Counted from the stretch's first letter, positions 19,759 to 29,275 are shown. The stretch is 64,000 nucleotides of DNA from Bacillus sp. V3B (GCF_024494465.1 NZ_JAETXM010000002.1:1-64000), one strand, 5' to 3'. Notes: a model not told the origin generated them from the sequence alone. Translations and numbers: made by a program.

Positions 19759-21450
19759 TTATAGTTTAAATTTACGAACTAATTCATTTAATTCTTCTGC
19801 TAGCTTGGAAAGATCATTTGAGCTTCGTGCTACTTCTTCCATAGCACTACTTGTTTGTTGAACGGATGCGGAAGTTTGTTCAACTCCAGCTGCAGATTCC
19901 TCAGCCGTCGCAGCGATCTCTTGAATCGATCCATTCATTTCTTGACTATTAGCCGCAATACCTGATAGATTCACAGATACAGATTTGATACTATTGACCA
20001 TTTCTGTTACGGACGTGCTAATCTGTGTAAACGTTTCTCCCGTCGTTTCAATTTGAGCTGTCCCTTTTTCCACTTCTTTATACCCATCTTGTAACGACCC
20101 TGCTACTAGATTAAATCCATTTTGAATATTGTTTACAATCTCTGTTATATCCGTTACGGAATTAGCGGTTTGTTCGGCTAGTTTTCTTACTTCATCTGCC
20201 ACAACGGCAAATCCTTTCCCATGTTCACCCGCTCTTGCCGCTTCAATCGCTGCATTTAACGCTAATAAGTTCGTTTGATCGGCAACCTCTTTAATAACAA
20301 CAACCAGTTTAGATATCTCTTGTGACTGTTTATGTAAATTTTGCACCTTATAAACTGAATCTCGTACAATTTGATCGATTTTACTCATTTGGTTGGTAGA
20401 AGAGTCCATTAATTGACTACCTTCATTTGTCATCTCAAGAACTTCATTTGATGATTGTTCGATTTGTACGCCATTTTCATTTGCTTCTTGTACCCTTATA
20501 GAAAAGGATCCCATGATAGAAGACAATTCACTTGAGGTATTGGCCTGTGTCTCTGAACCAGACGCCATTTCTTGTATGGTCATGGCAATCTGTTCGGACC
20601 CAGCCATTACTTCATTTGCTGATTGCGTTAATTCTTCACTTTGACTACTGACAGTTTCTGACACAATATTAATCTGTTTTAATAATTCTCGCATACTGTC
20701 GGCCATTTCATTTGTCGCAATCACAAGTTGACCAACTTCATCTCTCGATTTCGTCTTTAATGGCTCTTTAGATAAATCTCCACTAGCAATTAATTTCATT
20801 TGATCCATAACCAAACGGATTGGTTTTGAGATCATGCTTGACAGGATGATCCCCATAATGATTGAAATGAGCGTAGCGAAAACACTTAAGAAAAGCACTT
20901 GTGTTAAGCTCGATTTTGCATCTTCACGGATTTCTTTTTCTCTTTTATCGGCTATATCTTCTTGTAACCAGTTATACATAGAATCCGTCTCACTATTTAA
21001 ACTTGAAGTAAGTGAAGATATTTCTTTTAAACCTTTTTCAAGTGCATTTTGTCTATCGCCTGCTGATAACTCCATTATTTGAGTTGCTGTTTGCTGAAAT
21101 TGGTTATTAGATGTCGCAATAGAATCTAATCTATCTCTTGTCTCTTGTAAGGTGGATAAATCTTTTCCAGCTTTGATTAAATTTTTTATTTTTGTATGAG
21201 ATTCATTGAACTTATCTCTATACTCATCATTTTCATATAACATATATGCCCGATAATAACCGATCTGTAAGGCCATTTCGGTCTGAATGGATTGTGTAAT
21301 GGATTTTAACCCAGAAACTGTTTTAAGAAGGTAATTATAAGATTCATTTGTTTTTTTCATATTATTAAATGTAAAAAATGAAGCGACACCAAAAATGAGC
21401 GCTACAATAATAAAAGACCCGATAAGTTTCTGTTTAATCGTTAATTTCAT
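19759..21450 (-). CDS. Methyl-accepting chemotaxis protein
   Basis: Membrane chemoreceptor of 563 residues. Transmembrane 1 is at about residues 8-30 and is followed by a four-helix-bundle-like sensor of about 150 residues. Transmembrane 2 is at about 185-207, then a HAMP domain ([11 protein letters not shown]...SGDLS). The signalling domain contains the invariant hairpin tip [19 protein letters not shown], and glutamine/glutamate pairs flank it as methylation sites. It signals to CheA through CheW. The ligand is unknown. The start follows TTGGAGGAA. It is monocistronic. Confidence 0.92.
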   Translation of the reverse strand: MKLTIKQKLIGSFIIVALIFGVASFFTFNNMKKTNESYNYLLKTVSGLKSITQSIQTEMALQIGYYRAYMLYENDEYRDKFNESHTKIKNLIKAGKDLSTLQETRDRLDSIATSNNQFQQTATQIMELSAGDRQNALEKGLKEISSLTSSLNSETDSMYNWLQEDIADKREKEIREDAKSSLTQVLFLSVFATLISIIMGIILSSMISKPIRLVMDQMKLIASGDLSKEPLKTKSRDEVGQLVIATNEMADSMRELLKQINIVSETVSSQSEELTQSANEVMAGSEQIAMTIQEMASGSETQANTSSELSSIMGSFSIRVQEANENGVQIEQSSNEVLEMTNEGSQLMDSSTNQMSKIDQIVRDSVYKVQNLHKQSQEISKLVVVIKEVADQTNLLALNAAIEAARAGEHGKGFAVVADEVRKLAEQTANSVTDITEIVNNIQNGFNLVAGSLQDGYKEVEKGTAQIETTGETFTQISTSVTEMVNSIKSVSVNLSGIAANSQEMNGSIQEIAATAEESAAGVEQTSASVQQTSSAMEEVARSSNDLSKLAEELNELVRKFKL

Positions 21451-22110
21451 GTTGTTATTTATTCCTCCAATTTGAAGTCGTTCAATAGAACAAACTTGTT
21501 AAATACTTGTATACATTAACCTATTAACATTATCACTCTTTAAATCTAGAGGCAATAACATATCTCACCTATAATTTACAAATAAGTGTCAATTGAATCG
21601 TTTTTCATATTCCGATAACTTTGATATTCCCTTTCATAATGGTTGGGGAAGTAATATCTATCTAATCCAACTTTCACAGATAATAGTTGAAATACCACCA
21701 GCCGTCATCCTATTACCTCATTCACCACTGTATCATTTTTTCTATATCATCTATTAATCCCATTACTTTAGAACCATATTTATTTCAAATTTTTTTCCTT
21801 CTCCTTTCCTTTCGCAATTCCAAAGGCTGTTATCTTCTTTTACTATCCAATGTTTATCAATTATTGTCACAACCTCTTTACATGCTGAGTATACATTGAT
21901 ATTAACTATTTACTATTATTGTTTATAAACAACGCTGACAATACTATAACCTATCGTATTAAAACATACAAAATACATACATCTGTTCCATTAAGTATTA
22001 AGTCTAGCATTCATTTTCTATATATTCAACATTACGATAAACAGTCAGTATTTAAACTGACAGGAGTATTGTTTAAGGGAGAGACAAAATCTAATTTGAA
22101 AAGTAATTCA
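21451..22110. other. AT-rich gap without recognisable genes
   Basis: About 660 bp between the receptor promoter and the satP terminator. Plus-strand open frames of 70-95 codons occur here but have no ribosome binding site and low-complexity composition. I see no supported gene, RNA or repeat. Confidence 0.5.
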
Positions 22111-22137
22111 AAAACGCACATTTTAAATATGTGCGCT
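22111..22137 (-). terminator. Terminator of satP
   Basis: The minus strand reads CGCACAT-ATTTAAA-ATGTGCG followed by TTTTTG, about 30 bp after the satP stop. Confidence 0.8.
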
Positions 22138-22165
22138 CTTGAATACGTTTCTTTCATTTTAAAGA

Positions 22166-22777
22166 TCAAGCACTTCTTCCTAAACGTTTTGTTTGTTTTA
22201 TCTTAAACTGACCAATAGGCAAAATCCCCCTTTCGTATAAAGGATTTAAAATTCCCGCTGCTGATGCGTACCAAGCGGCAAAGGCAGTTGCTAACCCAAA
22301 GTATCCGGCAATTGGACCAGAAATGACATTGAATTCAGTTAAATCTAATAATATAAAGGTAATCAATAATAAACCAAAAACGAGATTCAATGCAAGGTTT
22401 AAACGAAAAGTCCCAATCCACATATAAAATGTAAATATTGTCCAGGCAACTAAAAACAAACCAAGGGCAATATTCATATCTGAACCAAATGTCAAAACAC
22501 CTGATAACTCCAGATAAACCATAGAAGACAAAGAAATCCAGAAAGCACCGTAAGATGTGAAGGCTGTTGCACCAAAAGTATTGCCCTTTATAAATTCCCA
22601 CATTCCTGCCAACAGTTGCGCCAATCCACCGTAGAATAATCCCAGCGTTAGAAATGTATCGGCAACAGAGTCGGGGACAAGATTAGCATTTACACAACTT
22701 AAAACAAATGTCGTCAAAGCAAAGGCGGCTAATCCTAATGGTCCAGGATCGGCAATAGATACTTTCTTTTCACTCAT
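22166..22777 (-). CDS. satP: Acetate uptake transporter (GPR1/FUN34/YaaH, SatP family)
   Basis: Six-helix membrane transporter for acetate or succinate, 203 residues. The family motif near the N-terminus appears as ADPGPLGLAAFALTTFVLS (NPAPLGL-type). Helices with the aromatic gate residues follow, including FYGGLAQLLAGMWEF, which matches the family's second motif. The start follows GGGAGCGGG. It lies 66 bp downstream of citZ on the same strand, so acetate import and citrate synthase are probably co-transcribed for growth on acetate. Confidence 0.88.
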   Translation of the reverse strand: MSEKKVSIADPGPLGLAAFALTTFVLSCVNANLVPDSVADTFLTLGLFYGGLAQLLAGMWEFIKGNTFGATAFTSYGAFWISLSSMVYLELSGVLTFGSDMNIALGLFLVAWTIFTFYMWIGTFRLNLALNLVFGLLLITFILLDLTEFNVISGPIAGYFGLATAFAAWYASAAGILNPLYERGILPIGQFKIKQTKRLGRSA

Positions 22778-22843
22778 ATTTTTCCCGCTCCCTTACTATT
22801 TTCATATTTTTCGTTCGGATTCCAGTCTTAATGTTTATAATTT

Positions 22844-23983
22844 CTAGGTGGTTTCATTACCTGAGTCATCACGCTCGTTAATAGGTATATAGGTTTGATG
22901 CTTGGACCCCACATACTCTGCTCGAGGACGAATCAAGCGATTATTCTCGTACTGCTCCAGAATATGTGCTATCCAACCCGACACACGGCTGATCGCAAAA
23001 ATTGGTGTGAAGAGGCTATGTTCGATCCCTAAGCTGTGATAAACGGATGCTGAATAGAAGTCGATATTTGGAAGCAATCCTTTTTCCCTTAGAATCACCT
23101 GCTCTATAGCAAGCGACATATCATACCACTTCTCTTCTCCTGTAACACTAGCCAATTGTCCCGACATTTCCCGTAAATGTTTCGCACGCGGGTCCCCATC
23201 TTGATATACACGATGGCCAAATCCCATAATTTTTTCTTTTCTCTCAAATGCCTTTTGTAGATATGCTTCAACATGATCGACTTCATTTATTTCATTCAGC
23301 ATTTTCATCACACGCTCATTTGCACCTCCATGAAGCGGTCCTTTTAACGCTCCAAGTGCGGCCGTTACGCCCGAATACATGTCCGATAATGTGGCAACGC
23401 AAACACGAGCGGTAAAGGTCGATGCGTTTAATTCATGATCGGCGTGAAGAACAAGCGCTTTGTTAAAGGCCTTCTCAGAAATTTCATTTGGAATCTCCCC
23501 ATTTAGCATATATAAAAAGTTGGCTGCAAAACTTAAGTCTCGTTTTGGCATAAGCGTTTTTTTTCCTTCACGAATACGTGAATAAGCAGCTACAATCGAA
23601 GTCAATTTTGCCTGTAAGCGAATCGCTTTGCGATCATTAGCTTCTTCGTCCATTTGATCCGTCTCTTCGTCATACATGGAAAGTGTAGATACACAAGTCA
23701 TTAAAACAGACATTGGATGGGCATTCTCATTAGGAAGTTGTTCTAGTATTCTCGTCAATTCATCAGGAAGGAAAGCGCTTTCGAATAATTCGTTTCGAAA
23801 TTGGGCTAGTTGCTGAGACGTAGGAAGTTTTTTGAACCAGAGTAGATAAATAACTTCTTCAAAATCCGCATAATGGGCTAAATCATCCACATTGAATCCT
23901 CTATACGTTAAAATATCATCAATAATAGAACTGATAGAAGATGTGGTAGCCACTACTCCCTCTAAACCTTTTGTTTTCAGCAT
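22844..23983 (-). CDS. citZ: Citrate synthase (CitZ type)
   Basis: Condenses acetyl-CoA and oxaloacetate; 379 residues. It begins KGLEGVVATTSSISSIIDD, very like B. subtilis CitZ, and holds the active-site segments LHADHELNAS, GPLHGGANE and GFGHRVYQDGDPRAKH. The C-terminal arginine region is NNRLIRPRAEY. No icd or mdh follows, unlike the usual citZ-icd-mdh operon. Its partner is satP instead, so this may be a second, acetate-dedicated copy. A 2-methylcitrate synthase role cannot be excluded. AGGAGAGGA precedes the ATG. Confidence 0.9.
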   Translation of the reverse strand: MLKTKGLEGVVATTSSISSIIDDILTYRGFNVDDLAHYADFEEVIYLLWFKKLPTSQQLAQFRNELFESAFLPDELTRILEQLPNENAHPMSVLMTCVSTLSMYDEETDQMDEEANDRKAIRLQAKLTSIVAAYSRIREGKKTLMPKRDLSFAANFLYMLNGEIPNEISEKAFNKALVLHADHELNASTFTARVCVATLSDMYSGVTAALGALKGPLHGGANERVMKMLNEINEVDHVEAYLQKAFERKEKIMGFGHRVYQDGDPRAKHLREMSGQLASVTGEEKWYDMSLAIEQVILREKGLLPNIDFYSASVYHSLGIEHSLFTPIFAISRVSGWIAHILEQYENNRLIRPRAEYVGSKHQTYIPINERDDSGNETT

Positions 23984-24039
23984 AATGATTCCTCTCCTCT
24001 ACATTTTTAATTTCTGGATTAATCTCGTTTGACACCTCT

Positions 24040-24072
24040 AATTGTTTAGCAAGTATCTTTCGAGAAACAATT
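24040..24072. promoter_or_regulatory. Candidate operator between citZ and the LytTR regulator
   Basis: AATTGTTT, 17 bp and AAACAATT form an exact palindrome in the divergent intergenic region, about 60-90 bp upstream of the citZ start. The role as the regulator's site is inferred from position. Confidence 0.4.
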
Positions 24073-24233
24073 AAGGCTTTACTTTTTTATTATATAACAA
24101 CGTATTTTCTCTGTCTGATATATAGGACAGAACATTTTATTTATAGATGAAAGGAATTATATGGATATGAATCAAGATTTTAAGTTATAATAATAACGCA
24201 GAATATTTAGAAAGGAGTGAAAATTAAATAAAA

Positions 24234-24884
24234 ATGAGTTCTCTTAAAATTCCTAAGTTCATTAAAGATTGGATTCCACCAGAAGCCTCCGTAGCATTTG
24301 CAGATAAAGATCAATATTTAGATTACCTTTCCGGTATTCATGATCTTCAAATTCGTCCCGGACAACCGATTCCTTCAGGGAGTATTACAGAGCGTGTTTA
24401 TCAGCAGAGAGGCCGAGTAGAATCTTTGGTGAATGAGTCGGTATTCGGCATTCCATATTACGGAGTAGGGTATCCAATAGAGGACCAAAATGGCTTTAAC
24501 GGGGCCTTAACTGTGATTCTCCCACCCACGTATTCATTAAAAAAGCAATCATCCTTTTCTTTCATAACGGGGAAACAGGGGGAAGTTTGGAGTCCAACAC
24601 CTATTGATCAAATTACCTATATTGAAAGTAATCAAAAGAAAACTTGGTTTTATACGACAGATGGCCAATACAGCACGATTCAAACACTTAAAGCTCTCGA
24701 ACAACGGTTACCGAGTTCATTTCTCCGGATTCATCGTTCCTATATCGTAAATATCTCGTTTATACAACAATTGTCTCGTGACTTGTCTTCTAATTTAATA
24801 CTTAGACTAAAAACGCCTGATTCCCCTGAGCTAACCGTTAGTCAAACCTATGTACCAAATGTACGGCGAATCCTCGGGTTTTGA
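24234..24884 (+). CDS. LytTR-domain transcriptional regulator with N-terminal sensor domain
   Basis: A 216-residue regulator. The C-terminal third is a LytTR DNA-binding domain: ITYIESNQKKTWFYTTDGQY, then LEQRLPSSFLRIHRSYIVN, the family hallmark. The first ~110 residues resemble a PAS/GAF-like ligand pocket (ESLVNESVFGIPYYGVGYPI) rather than a phospho-receiver, so it probably senses a small molecule directly. It is divergent from citZ-satP, which it likely controls. AAAGGAGTG lies about 14 nt from the ATG, an unusually long spacing; no other start fits better. Confidence 0.85.
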   Translation: MSSLKIPKFIKDWIPPEASVAFADKDQYLDYLSGIHDLQIRPGQPIPSGSITERVYQQRGRVESLVNESVFGIPYYGVGYPIEDQNGFNGALTVILPPTYSLKKQSSFSFITGKQGEVWSPTPIDQITYIESNQKKTWFYTTDGQYSTIQTLKALEQRLPSSFLRIHRSYIVNISFIQQLSRDLSSNLILRLKTPDSPELTVSQTYVPNVRRILGF

Positions 24885-25263
24885 TTCATAAACTAAAATT
24901 TCTCGAAGTGAGGTAGGAGAACTTCCTACCCCGTTAAGACAAATGTATCATTCTCAAAAATGATTTTCTTCCTATTTTCACAGCCAATTTTGTGTTTTTC
25001 TAACATTTTGCTAGTATGATTTTGAACGAACAAAAAAGTCGATTCCTTATCGTACAAGAAAATCGACTTTTTTAAATGGAGGTCTTCTTTATAGAAAGAA
25101 TGGGAATATTCCATTTGATTGAAATCAAGTTTTATTATTTTTATCTAGGCTAAATGAAGATTACAGACAAAATCATATACCTTTACTCAATTCAATAACC
25201 AATAAAAATGAGGCTATGGGGACAGCCCCGTTCTTTAACAAATTTTTTCATTCCTTATCTCGA
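24885..25263. other. Convergent intergenic gap with two hairpins
   Basis: GGTAGGA-GAAC-TTCCTACC at about 24912-24931 lacks a T-tract; the strong terminator at 25032-25073 is listed separately. A 62-codon minus-strand frame across the terminator has no ribosome binding site and is not a gene. Nothing else is seen. Confidence 0.5.
25032..25073. terminator. Bidirectional terminator between the LytTR gene and the metal ATPase
   Basis: AAAAAAGTCGATT pairs with AATCGACTTTTTT around a 16-nt loop, placed between the convergent genes. Confidence 0.85.
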
Positions 25264-27159
25264 TTAGGCATGAGCAGCTTGTAGCCTTGCTTCAGCTTTT
25301 CTAGCTTTATGGTTAAACTTGATTAATCTCATCCCATTTAAGATAACAAGTAATACACTTGCTTCATGGATAAACATGCCAGATGCTAAATGAACCGATC
25401 CATTTAATACGCCAAGCAGTAAAACAAATACAATACTAACGGCGAAATAGGTGTTTTGTTTCATATTGCGAATCGTTGCTTTTGAAAGAGAATATGCATG
25501 TGAGAATTGCATAAGCTTATCAGCCATTAAGACAATATCAGCTGTTTCCATTGAGACATCTGTCCCACTTTCTCCCATGGCTAAACCAATATCAGCGGTT
25601 GCAATCGCAGGTGCATCATTAACTCCATCCCCTGCCATTGCTACGACATGACCTTCTTTTTTTAATTTCTTTACGTATTCTACTTTGTTTTCTGGCAATA
25701 GTTCCGCATAGAATTCATCTAACCCTAATTGCTTGGCCACTAATTCAGCCGTATGTTTATTATCACCTGTTAACATAACGATTTTCTTAATCCCATTTTT
25801 CCTCATTTGTGCTAGGGCTCTTGGTGCATCTTCACGAACCTGGTCTGCGATTGAAAAAACACCCGATATTACTCCATCTACTGCTGCAAAAATAGCGGTA
25901 TTCCCTTTTTTTTCGCGACCCACTGCATAATTGGCTATTTCATCAGAGATCTGTATATTTTCATGATTCATTAATTTACGGTTTCCGATGACTAAGATAT
26001 GCCCCTCCACTTTCGCAGTGATTCCATTTCCTTTTATTACCTTTCCATTTTCGAGTTTACTCGTAAAGTTTAAGTTTCTCTCTTTAGCTTCTTTGACAAT
26101 GGTTTGACCTAAATGATGCTCTGAAATCGTTTCAGCCTGTGCCACTAATCCTAATAATCTATTCGCATCTAGGTTCTGAAATGTCTTAATATCAGTGACT
26201 TCTGGCTTTCCTTTTGTTAAAGTACCCGTTTTATCGAATACGAGCGTGTCCACTTTAGAGAATTTATCCATGACTTCTCCACCTTTAACAAGAACACCAT
26301 TTCTAGCTCCATTTCCAATTCCCGCAACATTCGATACTGGTGCTCCAATAATTAAAGCACCCGGACAAGCAATGACTAGGAATGTAATCGCAATATGAAG
26401 ATCTCTTGTTAAGAAAAATACGATGATGGACAGAACAACAACCGCTGGGGTATAGATATTGGAAAACTGATTAAGAAATTTTTCTGTTTTTGATTTAGAC
26501 TCTTGTGCTTCTTCCACTAATTCAATAATTTTTGCAAACGTTGTATCATCACCGACCTTTTCTGCGACCATTTCAATATAACCATGATCCACAATCGTTC
26601 CACTGTAGACTTTATCGTCTGTTTTTTTCGAAGAGGGTACTGATTCACCTGTTACAGCTGCTTCATTTAATGAGGCCTGACCAGATAGGATGCTTCCATC
26701 AACCGGAACCTTTCCGCCAGAGCGAATAATCACTATATCTCCTTCTACTACTTCTTCAACTGGAATCGTTATATGATTCCCATCACGAACCACTACGGCT
26801 TCTTGTGGGGCCATATCGACTAATTCCTTTAGGGATGAACGCGTTTTTTCTAATGTTCGTGCTTCCAAATAATCCCCAAATAAAAAGAGAAATGTAACAA
26901 TCGATGATTCAGTAAACTCTTGAATAAAAAGGGCACCAATAACAGCAATCGTCACCAATAACTCAATACTAAACGCTTTCACTCTTAGTGCTTGATAGGC
27001 CTTAATCACAATGGGAATACCTGCGATAATGGTTGCGATAATGAGAGCCATGTTTTTGATCTCACCATTTCCCATTAGACCGGATAAAAACCCGATGACG
27101 ATTAAAATAAATGAAATAGCTGTAATATGATTTTTATGTTTATGAATGGTTGCCATCAT
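25264..27159 (-). CDS. P1B-type heavy-metal translocating ATPase (atypical CPG motif)
   Basis: Membrane metal exporter of 631 residues with no N-terminal HMA domain. The actuator TGES motif is at about 170, the phosphorylation site D309 is in FDKTGTLTKG, and the hinge is TGDN...AMAGDGVNDAPA. The membrane metal site is C265-P266-G267 instead of CPC, and the P1B HP locus reads SEHHLG (346-351) rather than SEHPL. The N-terminus has a short HKHKNH histidine patch. These changes place it in a variant subgroup; the metal is not predictable. A good AAAGGAG precedes the start. No ArsR/MerR regulator is adjacent. Confidence 0.85.
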   Translation of the reverse strand: MMATIHKHKNHITAISFILIVIGFLSGLMGNGEIKNMALIIATIIAGIPIVIKAYQALRVKAFSIELLVTIAVIGALFIQEFTESSIVTFLFLFGDYLEARTLEKTRSSLKELVDMAPQEAVVVRDGNHITIPVEEVVEGDIVIIRSGGKVPVDGSILSGQASLNEAAVTGESVPSSKKTDDKVYSGTIVDHGYIEMVAEKVGDDTTFAKIIELVEEAQESKSKTEKFLNQFSNIYTPAVVVLSIIVFFLTRDLHIAITFLVIACPGALIIGAPVSNVAGIGNGARNGVLVKGGEVMDKFSKVDTLVFDKTGTLTKGKPEVTDIKTFQNLDANRLLGLVAQAETISEHHLGQTIVKEAKERNLNFTSKLENGKVIKGNGITAKVEGHILVIGNRKLMNHENIQISDEIANYAVGREKKGNTAIFAAVDGVISGVFSIADQVREDAPRALAQMRKNGIKKIVMLTGDNKHTAELVAKQLGLDEFYAELLPENKVEYVKKLKKEGHVVAMAGDGVNDAPAIATADIGLAMGESGTDVSMETADIVLMADKLMQFSHAYSLSKATIRNMKQNTYFAVSIVFVLLLGVLNGSVHLASGMFIHEASVLLVILNGMRLIKFNHKARKAEARLQAAHA

Positions 27160-27355
27160 TTTATTTGACTCCTTTGTTTTTTACTTTGTCTTTTCTCTAT
27201 ACTCATATGATAAGGTTCTTTCGATCTAAAAGAATTGACCACCATCAAGTTTATATGATTTTTTTTAATAAACTTCCTTTTGCTTATGTTTATCAAATTC
27301 GCCCCGCCGAATTTGCGCCCGGATTTTTATCGAGCTCGCTCGATAAATGACCTTT
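27160..27355. other. Upstream region of the metal ATPase with a 22-nt palindrome
   Basis: TTTATCGAGC-TC-GCTCGATAAA (about 27327-27348) is a perfect palindrome beside the short mobile element. The segment nearer the gene holds the ATPase promoter; I see no clear metal-regulator operator. No gene is present. Confidence 0.45.
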
Positions 27356-27486
27356 AAAAAATCCGAGGCATCCGCCGGAGGCTTAACTTCATTCAGTCGG
27401 GGTTTGAACCCCCACTGAATCAGAGAGCTTTTTGCATTCATCCCCCACTTACAGAAGTGGAGGACTTCTGCTGAATGAAGTTAAAA
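27356..27486. mobile_element. Short palindromic element, copy A
   Basis: About 131 bp, homologous to 45014-45146. The sequence runs from AAAAAATCCGAGGCATCC to GAATGAAGTTAAAA. It has outer arms TTAACTTCATTCAG/CTGAATGAAGTTAA enclosing two hairpins (GGGGTT-TG-AACCCC and CCCCCACTT-ACAG-AAGTGG). The fold and motif resemble the right ends of IS605/IS1341-type tnpB elements, so it is probably a non-autonomous derivative. No coding capacity. Confidence 0.6.
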
Positions 27487-27647
27487 CTACGACTTCTTAT
27501 CGATTTTAAATAGAGGCTGTGTTACTCCTTATTGTTGAAGAACCGACTTTAGTCTATATCGGCATTCGTTTTATTCCATTGAATAACGTAATGCCCACAT
27601 ATACCAAAGGCACTTAATATATCAACCCTATTGTTTAACAAAGCCTA

Positions 27648-27716
27648 AATAGAAAAAAAGACTTATAACCTTGTTGCTGTCCAACGCAAACCTGGTTATA
27701 AGTCTTTTTTTCTATT
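27648..27716. terminator. Terminator of the cobalamin operon
   Basis: Perfect 23-bp arms (AATAGAAAAAAAGACTTATAACC and its complement, given by positions 27648-27670 and 27694-27716) with a 23-nt loop. It lies about 80 bp after the last operon gene. Confidence 0.85.
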
Positions 27717-27793
27717 GAATGTATGAATTCTGAACTGAAGAAACTTTAGAGGATTATCGTACTAGGTAACTCAGTTTCATACAAATATCTCTT

Positions 27794-28180
27794 TTATTCA
27801 TTAATAACAGAATTCTCTTTTTTCTTTGAAATTCCTACAGGAGCAGAAGCAGCTTGATTAGGCATCATTTCTCCGTTAACAAATTCATATATTTTATTCG
27901 ATTCAAGACTATGTCCTTGAATGTCCTGAACAATTTGACGACCCATCTCAGGTGAATCTACTCGATACCAAGTTCCTTCCGGATAAGCAATGACCACGCA
28001 TGCATCTTGGCATCTGCCATTACACCGAGTCCGTGTTGTATGAATTTGTTGATCCAATTCTAATCTACTAATTTCATCACGAACGGCAAGTGTCACTTCT
28101 TCTCCACCTTTTCTCATACAGCTACTTCCATTGCAGAGTAATAAATGCGATCTTGTACCTTCTAAATTCCAAGTTGTCAT
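27794..28180 (-). CDS. (2Fe-2S) ferredoxin-like protein of the cobalamin operon
   Basis: A 128-residue protein with a thioredoxin-like [2Fe-2S] fold: cysteines at LLLCNGSSCMRKGGEE and CNGRCQDACVV give the C-x4-C...C-x3-C-type ligand set. It is the last gene of the cob operon, 12 nt after cobA. In Bacillus cob operons small redox proteins of this kind accompany the CbiX and CbiH60 iron-sulfur enzymes, so an electron-transfer or Fe-S role in corrin synthesis is likely but unproven. TAAGGAGG lies 6 nt before the ATG. Confidence 0.8.
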   Translation of the reverse strand: MTTWNLEGTRSHLLLCNGSSCMRKGGEEVTLAVRDEISRLELDQQIHTTRTRCNGRCQDACVVIAYPEGTWYRVDSPEMGRQIVQDIQGHSLESNKIYEFVNGEMMPNQAASAPVGISKKKENSVINE

Positions 28181-28191
28181 ACTTGTCCTCC

Positions 28192-28968
28192 TTAGTTATA
28201 TTTGAGAGACGCCATTCTATTGTCACTGAACCATTGTATTTTTTCTCTTAGTTTTACCACTTCTCCTACTAGGACAATGGCTGGATTGGAAATATTTTCT
28301 TGTTTCACAATGGTTTCGATCGTCGTCAAGTCTCCAGTTACAGTTCGTTGCTGATCTGTTGTTCCCCATTGAATGACCGCAACAGGGGTCGTTTCGCGTT
28401 TCCCGAACTTTATCAATTGCCCGCAAATATTCGGTAAGTTTCCAACTCCCATATAAAAAGCAATCGTATCGCTTCCCTTTGCCAGTGCATCCCACTGAAT
28501 ATGGTCCATCGCTCTTTCTTTTCTTCCATGAGCCGTAACAATCGTAAAAGATGCAGCATAATCACGATGTGTAACAGGAATTCCAGCATAAGCAGGCGCT
28601 GCAATTCCAGAAGTTACTCCTGGGATGATTTCAAATGGAATCCCGTTTTCTACAAGAATCTCTGCCTCTTCTCCAACTCTCCCAAACACACAAGGATCGC
28701 CACCTTTTAATCGGGTAACCATCTTTCCTTCATTTGCTTTCGCAACCAATAATTCATGAATCTCTTCTTGGATAAGTGCATGTTTCCCTGGTGCCTTCCC
28801 CACATAGATTAGTTCTACATCACTTTTTGCATAGTTTAACAATTCTTTATTAACCAATCGATCATAGGCAATAACGTCTGCTTTTTGGACACATTCTAAT
28901 CCACGCACTGTTATTAATTTTGGATCACCAGGTCCTGCACCGACAAGATACACGATTCCTTTATCCAC
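28192..28968 (-). CDS. cobA: Uroporphyrinogen-III C-methyltransferase
   Basis: Transfers two methyl groups from SAM to uroporphyrinogen III to give precorrin-2, the entry step shared by siroheme and B12. It has 258 residues. The SAM motifs are VYLVGAGPGDPKLITVRG and RLKGGDPCVFGRVGEEAE, and PGVTSGIAAPAYAGIPVTHR is typical of SUMT. It lacks CysG-type dehydrogenase/chelatase domains. GTG 28968 is preferred, 6 nt after GGGAGAG; an in-frame TTG at 28989 would overlap that site. It follows the truncated cbiA. Confidence 0.92.
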   Translation of the reverse strand: MDKGIVYLVGAGPGDPKLITVRGLECVQKADVIAYDRLVNKELLNYAKSDVELIYVGKAPGKHALIQEEIHELLVAKANEGKMVTRLKGGDPCVFGRVGEEAEILVENGIPFEIIPGVTSGIAAPAYAGIPVTHRDYAASFTIVTAHGRKERAMDHIQWDALAKGSDTIAFYMGVGNLPNICGQLIKFGKRETTPVAVIQWGTTDQQRTVTGDLTTIETIVKQENISNPAIVLVGEVVKLREKIQWFSDNRMASLKYN

Positions 28969-28996
28969 TTGAATCTCTCCCTTTTCCAATCATTCT

Positions 28997-29275
28997 TTAC
29001 GTATTCGCTATCCATGAATAATCGAAATATCTGCGCCTTTTTTCCCGTACAAAGATTTCTTTCACCGTATCGTGAGGTAACATCCAACTATCAAGGTTTC
29101 GCGAAGGGCGACCTGTAACGGCCGTATGATAGGTTGGGTCAATATAATCAGGCCCACATTTAAATCCTTGAACCGTTAATCCACGCTTCTTTAACGCTGA
29201 TATTAAACCAATTGTAAAAGTAGTTTTACCAACGCCACTGCCCGTCCCTGCAATCACAATTCTTTTTTCTGACAT
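28997..29275 (-). pseudogene. cbiA: Truncated cobyrinate a,c-diamide synthase
   Basis: Only the N-terminal ~85 residues of a ~460-residue enzyme remain. The P-loop [18 protein letters not shown] and [13 protein letters not shown] are intact, then a -1 shift in an A-run (about 29035) changes KKGADISII to KRRRYFDYS. Even with that shift repaired a stop follows within 10 codons, and cobA begins at once. The glutaminase half is gone, so this copy cannot amidate the corrin ring. In B. megaterium cbiA holds this same position after cbiG. Confidence 0.85.

Noticed and set aside
21687-22206. Two plus-strand frames of 70 and 95 codons
   Set aside because: AT-rich, low-complexity, no ribosome binding site, and the second runs antisense into satP across its terminator.
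24926-25114. 62-codon minus-strand frame
   Set aside because: It reads through the terminator hairpin at 25032-25073 and has no ribosome binding site.
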